Part shown: positions 1 to 11,694 of the stretch, in pieces
Layout of the letters: each line of letters opens with the position of its first letter
How positions within the stretch are numbered: the first letter of the stretch is position 1
Assembly (NCBI RefSeq): GCF_001625195.1
Contig: NC_054389.1
Coordinates: forward strand, 4,646,520 to 4,710,519
DNA length: 64,000 bases
Direction: 5' to 3'
Source: Drechmeria coniospora
Lineage: Eukaryota > Ascomycota > Sordariomycetes > Hypocreales > Ophiocordycipitaceae
The notes under the pieces: model-generated
What the model was told of the DNA's origin: nothing
What the model saw: the letters and a program-made list of their open reading frames with translations, nothing else
Database searches by the model: none
Made by a program: the position numbers and the translations under genes

Positions 1-3000
1 CAGGTGCAGGAGAAGGGCATGTGCCCCGGCATCAAGTGACGGTGGTGACTTGCCAAGGTAGGTAGGTAGGTAGGTATTAGTGGCCTCGAAGGGGGAAACG
101 GTGTCGCTCGTACGCCCACTCGAGGACGGCCCACAGGGTACGGAGTGCGGCTGCTGGTATGTACCGTCGCGGCCGAGCACCTCGCCGAGTCCAGGGAGCT
201 GGCTGGACCGCAAGGCCCGGCCCTGGCGGGGCTAGCAGTGGTGTGGTGTTGGTCGTTTTGGCGGTGCCGGTGCCTTGGTGCCCGACGGCGGCGACATTTG
301 GCCGATGGTGCTCCGGGCAGCGTCGCTTGGCGAACGGGTAGCCAAGATCAGGCTCAGGTCGTGCCAGCAGCAGCACGTGAAGACCTGCGCAGGCCGCGCC
401 AGCACGCATGCAGGTGGATGGCAGATGTGCATGTACGGTCCGTGTCAGGAACGGTAGGTGTAAACGAATCCGACAACGCCATGGCTGGTGGCATGTCCGT
501 CGTCACATACGCGCACATGTGTGTCGGTGGCCTGTTGGTACTAGGTTGTCGGTAGCCTGTCGGTGGCCTGTTGATAGCGCCATGGCAGGCCGCTGTGTTT
601 GGTACGACAAGTACGGAGTACTTGAACGAGCATTACCTGCGCGGCTAGAGTGGCCGCAGCAAGTGGTACGGCGGTTACCCACCATTCTCATTGCTGCAGA
701 ACCGTAGAACTTGTAGTAATACGGAGTGCATGTCAATTGCGACAATACAGTGCATCAGCACTTGCCTACCTCTGCAGTAAATGTATGTACCTGCATTGTA
801 CCTCGTTAGTAATAGTAGTAGCGTGCCGTCACCAGTTGCGGCACGGAGCAGGTTCTACTGTACATCCTGCTTGAAGTTCATATGGTAATACTCCGTACAG
901 GTCCATGTGCAATCCTGATGTGCATGCCAGTACATACCCGTACGGCAGGGATCAGAGTCGTCTCACAATCGTACTAGGTGGCTTCTCCGACAGTAAACGG
1001 CGGCCAGGTAATACCTTCGTACATAAGGTACTGTGCTCCGTACTTACTGAATACTTGCATGTACAAGCAAGTACATGTAGTCGGGCGTCGACCAAGTACT
1101 AAGCACTCGGGTCCTGTAGGAGCACAGGAGGAGACGGTCCATACAAGTATACTTACGTGTAACAGGCCCATGTACTGCGTATACAGTATGTAAACTATTA
1201 TTATTTATTTACAAGTACTCCGTACAGTAGGTGCAGATGGGTATTGATAGTTCAAGTACCAAATACGGAGCGCAACAGAACAAGCTGGCATGTCTACCTA
1301 AGTACATCAAGTTGGCATTTCTACAACAGAATAGCAATGCCACAACCAGTTGGCAACTCTACACCTACTGTAGTTCGTGCAGTAATTACCTACTCCGAGA
1401 CCACCTACTAATTATTTACAGTACAGTGCTTCCCGTCGCGGATTGGTACAGTATTGAATGCACATTGCATGCACCTACCTGACCTTGAGCGTACCGACTT
1501 GTGCTGCAAGTACTCCGTACATTCGTACTATGTACTCCGTAGGTGCATGTACGTTCTCGCCTACCGAGTATTACCTACTTGCTCGTAGGTGTCACGCATC
1601 CCGACTTCGCGTACAGAGCACAAGACCTGGCAGACAACAAGACTTTCTGGCAGGGCGGACAACCCTCGACCCTCCCGAGATGGCATTGCGAGATCTGTCC
1701 TCGTATTCGTACTGCTCCGCCCGCAGATCCGTATAGGAGGCCCATCATGCCCGATCCTAGGCCTGCCAATGTACTCCGTACTCCGCACTGTACTTGCGCG
1801 CGCAAAGGACGGCCTAGTGTAGCACGCCCAGCGGACACGACTGCTCCTCACGTGCGTGCTCTTCGTCCATCGCCTTCACATCCCCCTTCGCCCGTGTTCC
1901 GTCCGGATAGCTCAAATTGACGTCGACCAAGGCTGTTCCACCATGACGAGTTCGTCGAGTCGAGCACAGCACAAGTGCGAGCGCTGCCCATCACTTCGAC
2001 GCGACGGGCCCAGCAGGTCCCACCAGCCTGTGGGTTTCTTCCCCACGATACGACGAGCGTCATGTCGTTGCCGAGGAAAAATGCTCCGTCGACCACGGAG
2101 CAGCCCCATGCGATCACGACAAAGCCCACAAAGACTGCTGCGCTGGAGGAGTGCTCCGAACGCATGAACCCCATGGTGCAACGCAGCATGGTACGCCGCC
2201 GCCGCGGGGCGGTAGAGCACGGTGCGGCCGGGGTGTTGCTGTGCTTGCCACCATCGGCAGCAGGGCATTCAGCAGGGCATTCATCCAGCAGGGCATTCAT
2301 CCAGCAGGGCATTCATCCAGCAGGGCATTCATCCAGCAGGGCATTCATCCAGCAGGGCATTCGGCGTGGCATTCATCCGGCGTGGCATCCGGCGTGGCAT
2401 CCGGCGTGGCATTCGCTCAGCATGGCATTCAACGCGGACCATCATGGGCCGTCGCCGCTTGCCTGTCGACGCCCTCGCCCCCGCCGTGGATTCACAAACG
2501 GGACAGGAGATTGCCCATCCGCGCACATGTGCGGAGGCCGCTCGCATCCGTTCCTGGGGAGCACGAATCAGAGAATACGACCCAACCACCGGCGAGCATC
2601 GGCTGCATGTCGCAGGCAAGGATGCCGCCGGGGTCGTCGTGTTGCCGTCCATTTCGTTGGCCCATCGCCGACAGCCTCGAGCGAGAGAGGCCAGGGCCCT
2701 TCCTTCCTGCGCCGGAAAGAATCATCTCGGTGGCACCTCGCCTGCGTCCAGCACGTACTTGCGCGTGCGAGTACATGTGCTTACTTGCTTGGCCGTACAC
2801 CTACCTACCTACGCCTACGTGCGAGTAACCAGCAAGTACCGTGCAGGCGGACGGTGTAGTGTTCGTATTGTGTCGTGTACCGCTATATATACCCATACCC
2901 CATGTGCAGGTGCCGCACGTATGTCGAGGATGCTTGCGTGTCGAGCAGCCACGGACTCCCGTCTGCCACCTGCTTCACTGCCCACCCGTCCTTTGTTTGC

Positions 3001-3272
3001 CCCGACGTTTTCAGGAGCCGTCGGTGCTTCGGCACGAATCTCGCTCATCCTCGCTCATCCTCGCTCTCCTGCCTCGTGCGGACGGGTGATGATTGACGCT
3101 CCCAGCAAAGTCTAGATTCGCCATGGCCACACCCTCCTCGGCCTGATCAACGACCAAGCTCTCTCGGCCGCGCATCTGCCCGCACCCAGGACCGGCCTTT
3201 CCCTCTTCCTTTTTCGTCCCAAGATCGTCGGTGCCGCGCCGTGCCGCCATCGGTTCCTCGACTCGAGCCGAG
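1..3272. other. Intergenic, GTAC-rich, no supportable gene
   Basis: No reading frame on either strand looks like a conserved protein. From about 600 to 1800 the DNA is AT-richer and crowded with GTAC and with TACGGAGTA/TACTCCGTA motifs (for example near 611, 891, 1217, 1508, 1533 and 1771). A (GTAG)n run lies at 57-76 and a 16-bp minisatellite at 2258-2431. A TATATATA string at 2884-2891, some 380 nt before the next start codon, could belong to the promoter of the 3273 gene, but this is only a position-based guess. Confidence 0.6.
2258..2431. repeat. 16-bp minisatellite with a degenerate tail
   Basis: About six head-to-tail copies of a 16-bp unit, CAGCAGGGCATTCATC, are followed by related units of the type CGGCGTGGCATC and then a last divergent GCTCAGCATGGCATTC. 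The 16-bp length changes frame each copy, so translated repeats (AFIQQG and similar) appear in several frames. This argues that it is a non-coding minisatellite and not part of a repeat protein. Confidence 0.85.
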
Positions 3273-4279
3273 ATGGGCTCCTTCTTTCTCGGCTGGGCGC
3301 TGTGGCAGGACATGACCTTTGTGAGCATCCCCCCCTCCTCACCCCTCCTCGCATCACCTCGCTGCCTCGCGCCTGTCCTTGCCCTCGTCCTTGCCCTTGC
3401 CCTTATCCAGACCTCACACGGCCACTCTAGGTTCTCCTCTGCGCCATCTTGCTCGTCTTCGTCGTCGGCATCGTCAAGCTTTGGTGGACGAACCGGAGGA
3501 TTAAAAAGTACGAAATCATCGAGGACGAGAGGCGCAAGCGGTTAAAGGAGATGCGTCACTGCGGCATCCATGCCGTCGGCGCCGTCGAAATCCCCTTTGG
3601 AGCCCGCGCCCTCGAGAGCGGCATCGAGGTCGAGGGTATTTGGATATCACGGTCTAACACGCCTGACGGCAGCCAGGTGACCTCGGACGCCACCATGCTC
3701 GACGAGGCCGGCGCGAGGCGAAAGGGCAAGCAAAGGGCCCGGCCAAGCACTCACGACGGCTCTGTCTCGGCCCCCGCCGGCGACGGCCGTCGTTCCTTGT
3801 CGAGGACGCCTGCCGCGAGGGGGACGAGAGCCAGCACGGCATGGTCGTTGAGAGACGACCGGGACTCGACCGAGCTGGGAGTCTTGTCCAACGATTCGTC
3901 CCCGAGGTCGCACGTGCACGCCGGCCTTTTCGAGACCGACCGGGCAGCCGGTTCTGCGATTCGAGGGAGCCCAGGCCACGAACCGACGTCGTTTAGTTTT
4001 TCGTCATCGAGCACACCATCTCGCCTCCCCATCGCCGCCTCCTCTTCGGCCTCGTCCCACCCCGCCTCGCATGGGACGCCAGCATGGGCGGCTCCGTACG
4101 ACGCAGTCGAGGCCTACGCCGACCAGACTCTGAGGAGAACAAGCGAGGGGTTCGAGTTCATCCCCGTCGCCGTCTCGGCATCGAAGCCCGAGCTGCTGGC
4201 CTACGATGCGGAAGGGACGATGGTCGAAGCCGGAGCAGACGGACGGCAGCACACGAGTGAGGGTCCAGACCGCGCATGA
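3273..4279 (+). CDS. Small single-pass membrane protein, unknown function
   Basis: Two exons, 3273-3320 and 3431-4279, with a 110-nt GT-AG intron, giving 298 aa. The start is the ATG at 3273. The intron join puts a hydrophobic stretch (about residues 17-32, VLLCAILLVFVVGIVK) directly after a short N-terminus, followed by a basic patch (NRRIKKYE), which fits a signal anchor with a cytosolic C-terminal domain. The segment after the membrane (residues 40-80, containing GIHAVGAVEIPFGARALESGIEVEGIW) looks conserved and folded. The rest is Ser/Arg/Pro-rich and probably disordered. I do not recognise a named family. The splice join is supported by reading frame and membrane segment only. The downstream neighbour is transcribed in the same direction but 1 kb away. 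Confidence 0.7.
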
Positions 4280-5319
4280 TCTGATCAAGGTGCGCAACGG
4301 AGGACGACGACTGCCGACCTGCGGCCTGTTCAAGGGGATTTACGTCGAATGTGGGGGACGGAATTTCGGTCGCCGAAGCTGCTGCTCAGATCCCAACATG
4401 TGCCCATACGACGCGAGGGCACGGATGGATACAGGTACCACACGTTCCCGCGACGCTCGACACGGGTCGCGAACGTCTACCGTATGCCGTGTATGTACTT
4501 ATATTTTGGCGCCCAGAAATGTGATGAGTAGTCGCTGTCGGAAAACGAGAGCGTTCGCTTTGGAGCACACCATACAACACGGCTGAGGGCTGCTGCCGAT
4601 GCAGCCAGCGGCTGATCATACGTTCCTTCATCACTATTTTTATGGCGAGCCCGTTCTGGGGCCTATGCAGATCTCGGAGAAAAAAGGAAAAATGACACTG
4701 GAATCCGTACGGAGTCATCAGCCCACAATTCGCCTACGTCGGCGGCGGGCGAAGCAATCTATGGAAGCATTTCCGCATCGTTTCTGTTACGTACGAGTAG
4801 CTGCTATCACGATGAGTGCCCCAAAAATAGTCCAGCATCATGGCAGCGCGCGCGCACGACGGTAGGAGTCATGACCTGATCGTATGCCTGCCACGACAGC
4901 GACGTGACGAGGGCCACTAGGTACTGGCGAGTGGCATGTATTAGTGGGCGTCCAAGTACAGTAGACGCAGGAGTACGAGTACATGTACTCACTTACTCGC
5001 CATGTGCTCCGTAGTCGCTGCAATGCGTTTCAACAATTCGACTATTGCCTGTCTCGTCATTGGCCACCCCGAGGGGGGTGGAGGTTGGTCTCGGGGATAA
5101 CCTCGGGCGCAAACTACCATCGTCGGTCCTCCGACTCAACGCATTGGAGGCGCAAGCAAGGAGTCATTGAGCAGCGGCCTCAACACATTATGGCATCTTT
5201 TATATATTAAGAGCAAGAGCTTCCGGGCCCGTCATAGTCACCATTTCCATGATGCCATCGATTCCTCTCTTACTTCCATAAAAATTATTATTTTCTCGGA
5301 ACCAATTCAGATCGATAAA
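4280..5319. other. Intergenic and methyltransferase promoter region
   Basis: No gene seen. It holds a few TACGGAG-type motifs (4707, 5006) and ends with the TATA-bearing promoter of the methyltransferase. Confidence 0.55.
5200..5208 (+). promoter_or_regulatory. Probable TATA box of the methyltransferase gene
   Basis: TTATATATT lies about 115 nt before the ATG at 5320, in an AT-rich patch of otherwise GC-rich sequence. Position and sequence fit a TATA element. There is no direct evidence of a transcription start. Confidence 0.45.
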
Positions 5320-6389
5320 ATGGCACCGCCAGCTGTCGTGGACAAGGCCGTCATATCCGGCTTCGCCAACGCAGAAGCATATGATGCGCACCGGCCATCG
5401 TACCCGGCGCAAGCCGTCGACGGACTGCTCGGCCACCTAGGCATCGCCAACAAGCCGGGCGCCAGGATCGTCGACCTCGCGGCGGGAACAGGCAAGTTCA
5501 CCGAGCTGCTGGCGGCTCGGCCGGAGGTGTTTGAGATTCTCGCCGTCGAACCCCATGAGAAGATGAGGGAGAACCTCGAGGCCAAGAGGCTGAGGGGTGT
5601 GACGACGCGCGACGGAGTCGCCGCCAAGATGGATGTTCCCGACGGGTGGGCCGACGCCGTGATTGCCGCGCAGGTATGTCAAGCCATACGACACCATGCA
5701 CCAAGCCAGCGTCAAGTGCGCGTGTGACTGTCACCGGTAGCCGCGCCGATGCTAATCTACATGCATCCGTGTGCAGTCCTTTCACTGGTGAGTCGGCATC
5801 AACGACTTCCCCCCTCGTCGTAGCCCGGATGCTCATCCGCATGGACTAGGTTCGCCACGGAAGAGGCCCTCGCCGAGATTCGCCGCGTCCTCAAGCCCGG
5901 GGGCTCGCTGGCCATGATTTGGAACGTCGAAGACTGTTGGTCTCTCCCGCTCCGCCCCCTGCGTTCGACCCTCGTTCTGGTTTCTTTTCTCACAATCGAG
6001 CAGACAACCAGCCCAAGAATTGGACGCCCTCGACGAGGTGGGAGGCGGGCATGAAGGAGCTCGTCGTCAGCGCCCCACCCGACGGGCCCAAGCGATTCCG
6101 CGACGGCGCGTGGATGGATGTCTTCGACCGCCAGTCGAGCGCGGCACGGCCCTTGTTCACCACACCCATCGGCCAGGATAGGGTGCCGTTCACCGTCTGG
6201 CGGACCAAGGAGGCGCTTTGGGACCGCCTCAACACCCTGAGCCACATCTTCGTCCTCCCGGATGCGGAAAAGGCTGCCTTCAAGGCCAAGTTTGAGCAAA
6301 TCTTGAAGGGTGGCGATGGAAACTGGAACGACAAGCAGGAGGTTGAGTTTCACGGTGCGACGGCATATGCCTGGACGAAGGGACTGTGA
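5320..6389 (+). CDS. SAM-dependent class I methyltransferase (Methyltransf_11 type)
   Basis: Four exons, 5320-5673, 5777-5787, 5850-5935 and 6004-6389, giving 278 aa. Motif I (IVDLAAGTGKFTELL, about residues 48-62), the acidic loop EPHEKM, motif IV/post-I around the QSFHWF segment and the LKPGGSLAMIWN strand place it in the Rossmann-fold SAM methyltransferases similar to yeast Crg1/Tmt1-type enzymes, which methylate small carboxylic acids. The substrate here is unknown. The 11-nt second exon is needed to rebuild the conserved S-F-H-W-F motif, and the junction D-Y-N-Q-P-K between exons 3 and 4 is also typical. The upstream in-frame ATG at 5167 precedes the TATA-like box and is unlikely to be used. 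A GTGAC-rich 12-bp repeat begins at the stop codon. Confidence 0.88.
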
Positions 6390-6436
6390 CAGCCGCCGCC
6401 ACTGTGACTGCCACTGTGACTGCCACCGTGACCGCC
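6384..6436. repeat. Short 12-bp tandem repeat over the methyltransferase stop
   Basis: About four imperfect copies of ACTGTGACTGCC. The TGA stop at 6387-6389 sits inside the first copy (CTGTGAC). Not coding beyond the stop. It lies in the 131-nt gap between two convergent genes. Confidence 0.65.
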
Positions 6437-6520
6437 GGCCAGTCGATGGGAGCACCAACCGCAAAGGAAGGGCCCAGAGACGGTGGAATTGCACTTGTTC
6501 TTGCTCGCATTTTATTTTCG

Positions 6521-6893
6521 TCATGAGTCTGCAGAAATATACATCACTATGAACTGTCAGCACAACCGGTCCTCTCCGCAAACTCTTCGTCGCCGTACCG
6601 TTGTTGCCTCGTACAAAGGCATCGCCGTACTCCCTCCGTTTCGTGCCGTTGACGTACTCCTCCGTCTTCTCCAGCGCAATGTTCATGTATCCGTCGACGG
6701 ATTGCAGTTCGCCTGGTCGCCGCAGCGTCGTCAGCATTTCACCCGCATCCCCGCACCGTGACCGGCAAGTGATCCTCTCACCCTTGTAGACAACGCCGGA
6801 ATTGAGCTTGACAGTGACGGGATTTCCGATGATGTCGCTGAGGAAGCTAGACGGGTCTTTGCCCTCGCCCTGCGAGACGCTGCCGTTTTCCAT
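6521..6893 (-). CDS. LSM6: U6 snRNA-associated Sm-like protein LSm6
   Basis: Three exons on the minus strand, 6893-6782, 6712-6599 and 6546-6521, give 83 aa, the usual length for LSm6. Sm motif 1 ([36 protein letters not shown], residues about 17-51) and Sm motif 2 (FVRGNNVMYISAD at the C-terminus) are intact after splicing. LSm6 is a ring subunit of LSm2-8, which binds the U6 snRNA 3' end in the nucleus, and of cytoplasmic LSm1-7, which promotes decapping and decay. The second acceptor (CATAG, just before 6546) was chosen because it restores NNVMYISADS and a stop at 6521. The last exon is only 26 nt. Unspliced reading gives a meaningless long tail. Confidence 0.95.
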
Positions 6894-9412
6894 CGTCGTG
6901 AGAGTGTATGTGGCGACGATGCAAGAGGCACGTGTAGTAGGTATCTTCTGTCAGTTTGCTTGGCGTTTTGTACTCTTGCTCTCTAAACCGATGAGTCGAT
7001 CTTGGCCGACGTGAATGCGTCAAATGGATTGTGGTTCGACGCTTCTTCGGTCGACGAATGGTCAGTTGGCGTTGCCTTGCACCAGCCTTGATGCTGCCCA
7101 TCATCGAGCAGCTGTGCTGAACCAGCTAGGCTCATGAAAATTGCTTACCTAAGATGAGAAGCCAGCAACGGGGCGGAATAATATTATTCCAAAAGTTTGC
7201 TCCGCTGAGTTCTAGTACGGAGTACTTACTTCCTGTATGGCGCAGGTACAGGCAGTCGGCCTATTGTTTGCCCCGCTCGTTGCCATCATCTACTGGCCCA
7301 AAGGGTCCCTGGTCTTGTCGTTTCGTCACACCTGGGCGCCATACCGTCATCGCCTCCCTCTCGTACTGCCCAACAGTTGTCACCGAAGTCGGCGCCATCC
7401 TAGTTTCCAGGGGCCACCCTACATTTGCAGTTCTATCCATGTTCTGTCTATTTGTTCTTGAGCTGTTGCTACCAAAGAGGACGGTTTCGTACGCCGACGA
7501 CGGACAGTGGAAGGCCCCAACCGAGAGTGCACTGCAGGCACTATTACTTGCAAGTACAGTAAGTACTTACTTGTACTGTACTGTACTGTACTACTTATTG
7601 TACGCATGTACGGAGTAATCACAAGTAACGCCGAACCCTGACTGGTGCACTGGCGATCCTGTTAGGTAGCATGGGCCCGCTGGCAGCTGCGTCCTGCCGA
7701 GCTTGACTCGGTACCCCTAAACAACTCGTCAGTGACAACGGACACCCTCGTGGATCAAAGTACTTGCATTTCAACTGCTGAACTTGCAGTTTTACGAGCG
7801 CCAGTGCATGCTCTATTTTTCTTGAAGAACGGCGACAAATTGACCCGGTTTGCGCATGGTGGCCCGCCGATCTGGTGGATCAAGAGGGATCAAGAGGGGG
7901 AGGACGCTGACCGGGTTAAGAGTCGTTTCGTTCATTCGTTCACGCCTGGTTGAACAGCATAACATGCACACATGATTGCATGCATGCGACGCACCGTGAT
8001 TTTCTTCATTCGTACATAGGGCAGTGGAAGGCATTGGTGCGGAATACGATGATTTGATCAATGCTCCGTACAACTTCAAAATGTCAACCAGTTTCCACAT
8101 GACAACACCACGGACATCAGATCAATCGCCAGCATCCTTTCAATAGCTTTCCGGACTGTCATAGTATCGGAGAACTGTCAGGCCCTCGCTGAGGGACGAC
8201 GCTGTCGAAAGGCAGATTACCGTCTCTAATTCCCTCTTCTCAGCTGGACGTTGTGATCAACAAGCAGGGTGCGTTGTTGTGCAAACCCGACAATCCTCCT
8301 TGTTTCAGCGCGCGCTCTCGTTCGCTCTGCTGCTTCCCTGACTGTTCCTGTCACCGTTGCCCACTAGATCGCTGCGAGGCCAGGGCGTGCGCAGCTGGAT
8401 TCTGCCCTGTAAACACCAACTAGAAATACTGCAACTCAGCAGGCACCACCTTCTATTAATTAGTGTGGCATCAGCGACGGGACGCTCACCCCCACGTCCC
8501 GAGACCCATCCCCGAGCCCCGATCCTCTGATTTTCTGCCGCTTCTCTGTCATTTCCAGTCATTCTTTTTCCTCCATTTCCTTCCTTCATTTCTGTCGACG
8601 TCAGCTCGACATCGGACATGTCGCAACCGCCGCCCGACAGACGGACGAGCGAGGCAATCGATGCCCAAGTCCAATGGCAACTCTCCAAGCAACCCCACTA
8701 AAGCCAGACTGCTTGCCATGCCGCTGCCCTGACTAGTTGTTGTTCCAGACTGCCTAGACCGTCCAGGCTGCCCAGGCTGCCCAGGCTGCCCCGACCGCCC
8801 TGGTTGCTGCCGCTGACCCCCTCTTCAGCCATCTACAGCAGGGCTTGCAGCCGCACGCACCCTAGAGCGGGGCTATGTGAACACCCACTTCGCGCCTTAG
8901 CCTTCTGGTCACTCGCCCCTGAGCCCTTGTCTGGGGGCGGCCCAAGGTGCTGGCTACGGCGGTTGTTAGTGGCCATCCTTGCCAACGGCTGCCAATGTTG
9001 CCGCGGCCGCTGCCACCATCGACACCGCCAGCGGCCTGCAACTTCTTCGACCTCGCTCGCCCACACGGCCAGCAACCAAACCAGCACCACCACAGCCGTC
9101 ACCGCCAACAATTCGTTGGACGGCACCAAATGCCGACTCGACGACCGCCGCCGCGAGACAAACGCCTCTCTCGTCTGTTCATCCACACACGTGCTCGCAG
9201 CCTGCCAACGCGGGTGATCCGTCTGATGGCGGCGTAAGCCAAAGCCAAAGAGCCCACAGCGCGACGGCCCTCTGGTCACGACGCCTGGCCTCCTCTACCG
9301 ACCTCCTCCTTGCTGATTTAACTCTGCTTCGGCCCTCCTCATCCTCATCCTCCTCTCGCCTCGCCCCGCCCCCCCATCCTCCACGAGGCCCTTTGACTGT
9401 TCCACGTCGACG
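6894..9412. other. Divergent intergenic region LSM6 / LAMMER kinase
   Basis: No gene recognised. A GTAC island lies at about 7200-7620 (motifs at 7217 and 7608). From about 8290 to 9412 the sequence becomes pyrimidine-rich with many short upstream ATGs and is probably the promoter and a long 5' leader of the kinase gene. A 10-bp repeat (CCAGGCTGCC, three copies) lies at 8763-8791. Confidence 0.5.
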
Positions 9413-11694
9413 ATGGCCAACGGCGTCGTCGCCGGCGCCGCCCCAGGCCATCTCGACGATGACGGTCGCCTCGGTGCCTTCGATCCTCCGTCCCGCAAGC
9501 GTCGCCGCTCTCGAGAGCCGGACTGGAACAGTTTCTACCGCAACGGGCTGCCGAAAGAGATCATCGTCATCGACGACACTCCCCCTCCGCCCGAGGCCAA
9601 TACGAGCCGCAAAATCAACAGCTGCAACACCAACGGTCATGGCTCAGGTCCGGTAGATCCCCCGCTCTCTGCCGTCGTCGACCAAGCCGCCACCGGCCCA
9701 CAGCAGTCGACGAGGAAGCGGAGGCGAGGGGACGGCCAAGATGCCGTCCGTCCGTTGGGCTACCATGTCCAGTACGTGACCTCGCTCGGAAACACCTCGG
9801 CCGGCTCGACATTGTCCAACGACTGCTCCAGCTCGACCCTCTCAAACACGGCGCCCACCTCGCTCTCATCCAGCAGCCAGCACGAGGACACCCAATCCAT
9901 TGCCAAACGGCCACGAAGACGGCTCTGCAGACATGTCGCGAGAGAGGCGAAGCGTCCAGCCGTTTCCTACGACACGTACGAAGATAGCGTCGTCCCCCTC
10001 CCGGACTTGCCTCCCCCGCCTCAAGAATGGCTTCATGTGGACGATGCCATCGTGCCCTACAAGCCACCCACCTTCCCGGCCAAGAAAGCCGGCAACGTCC
10101 ATGTCCGGGTTGTCAGTGGCGTGAGTTTGTCTCTGTCCCCTCATTCTCGCCCCCTCCCCCTCCCCCTCCTATCGTCATTGTCATCTCCTTCTCCGCTCCC
10201 TCTTGGTGGCAATCTGCTGACTCTCTCGCCGTCTCAGCGCCACCATTACAGCAATGCAGAGGTCGACGACGACGACGGTCACTACATCGTCGTCCCCGAT
10301 GCCGACCTCACCGACACATGTACGCAGCCGGCCCCCTTGGGCGCCTGACCCTCCTCGACCGCTCGCTGATCCTCGTGGCAGATCAAATCACCAAGCTCCT
10401 GGGACAGGGCACCTTTGGCAAGGTCGTCCAGGCTCTCGACCGACGGCGGAACGAGCTCGTTGCCGTCAAGGTCATCCGGTCGGTCCAGAAGTACCGCGAC
10501 GCCGCTCGGATCGAACTTCAGGTGCTCGCCACGCTCAAGGCGAACGATGAGGATAATCGGAATCGGTGCATACATCTCCGCGACTGCTTCGACTACCGCG
10601 GTCACATCTGCATCGTCATGGACCTCCATCGCCAGAGCGTCTTCGACTTTCTCAAAGCCAACAGCTTCGTGCCCTTCCCCAACAGCCAGATTCAGAGTTT
10701 TGCCCGTCAGCTGTTTACCAGCGTCGCTTGTACGTGCCGTTGGTGCCTCGTCCGAGTCTGAGCGTTCTGCTGACGAAGCGGTCAACGACAGTCCTTCATG
10801 ATCTCAACCTGATACACACCGACCTCAAGCCGGAGAATATCTTGCTACGTGATGACTCATACCAGACATTTACCTACAACCGCAACATACCCTCGTCCTC
10901 GACAAACGTCTCCCGGCAAGCCACCCAGCGCCGTGTTCTCCTCGACTGCGAGATTCGCCTCATCGACTTCGGCTCGGCCACTTTTCAAGATCAATATCAT
11001 TCGTCGGTTGTGTCGACGCGCCATTACCGAGCGCCCGAGATCATCCTCGGCCTGGGTTGGTCGTTTCCCTGCGATATTTGGAGCATCGGCTGCATCCTTG
11101 TCGAGTTCTTCACCGGCGACGCCCTCTTTCAGACGCACGATAACCTCGAGCATCTAGCGATGATGGAAGCCGTGCTCGGCTCTCGCATCGATCCCCATCT
11201 CGTCCAGCAGGTCAACAAGATGTCGACGCGAAGCGGTGGAAATCCGGCATCCAAGTATGACGGTCCCGAAAACTGGCATGGTGAAAAGGCCCCTCTGCTA
11301 ACGGGTGCCAGGTACTTTAAGCGCGTCAAGCTCGACTACCCCACTCCGGACACGACACGGGGATCTCGTCGTTTTGTGAAGGCGATGAAGCCTTTGAAGG
11401 TAGGCTTCCGAACAAGGCAGCGGGCGTCTCGTTTACTGCGCGGCTAACGGTCTGTCGGCATAGAACTTCATCCCCGCGGCCAACAACTACTACAGCGCCT
11501 TTTCGGACCTGCTCCGTAAGATCTTCGTCTACGACCCGGCACAACGCATCACTGCCAAGGAGGCGCTCGATCACGAGTATTTCAAGGTCTGGTGCCAAGC
11601 CGACGACGGAACCCAAGCGGCCAAGATCCGACGGGATCGAAAACGAGACGAAGAGGAAAGGGCGCGTGCCGCTGACCACAACAGTCGTGCATGA
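9413..11694 (+). CDS. LAMMER (CLK-type) dual-specificity protein kinase
   Basis: Five exons, 9413-10120, 10238-10319, 10382-10729, 10792-11399 and 11464-11694, give 658 aa. Residues 1-260 are Ser/Arg/Pro-rich with basic patches (RKRRRS, RKRRRG) that look like nuclear signals. The kinase domain runs from about 264: GQGTFGKV loop at 271-278, lysine K293, catalytic HTDLKPEN at 388-395 (HTD replaces HRD, as is normal in this family), DFG at 438-440, RAPE at 459-462. The family signature is [11 protein letters not shown] at 499-509. These kinases (yeast Kns1, fission yeast Lkh1, animal CLKs) phosphorylate SR splicing factors and, in yeast, respond to TORC1. Every intron position rebuilds a conserved kinase segment (TYQITKLLG, SVAFLHDLN, LKNFIPAAN). 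The ATG at 9413 is the first that opens the long N-terminal domain. Confidence 0.95.

Noticed and set aside
2258..2431. Regular repeats resembling a CRISPR array
   Set aside because: No unique spacers. The units are a 16-bp head-to-tail minisatellite in a eukaryotic genome.
5167..5319. 51-residue N-terminal extension of the methyltransferase
   Set aside because: It starts before or on the TATA-like box and has no conserved sequence.
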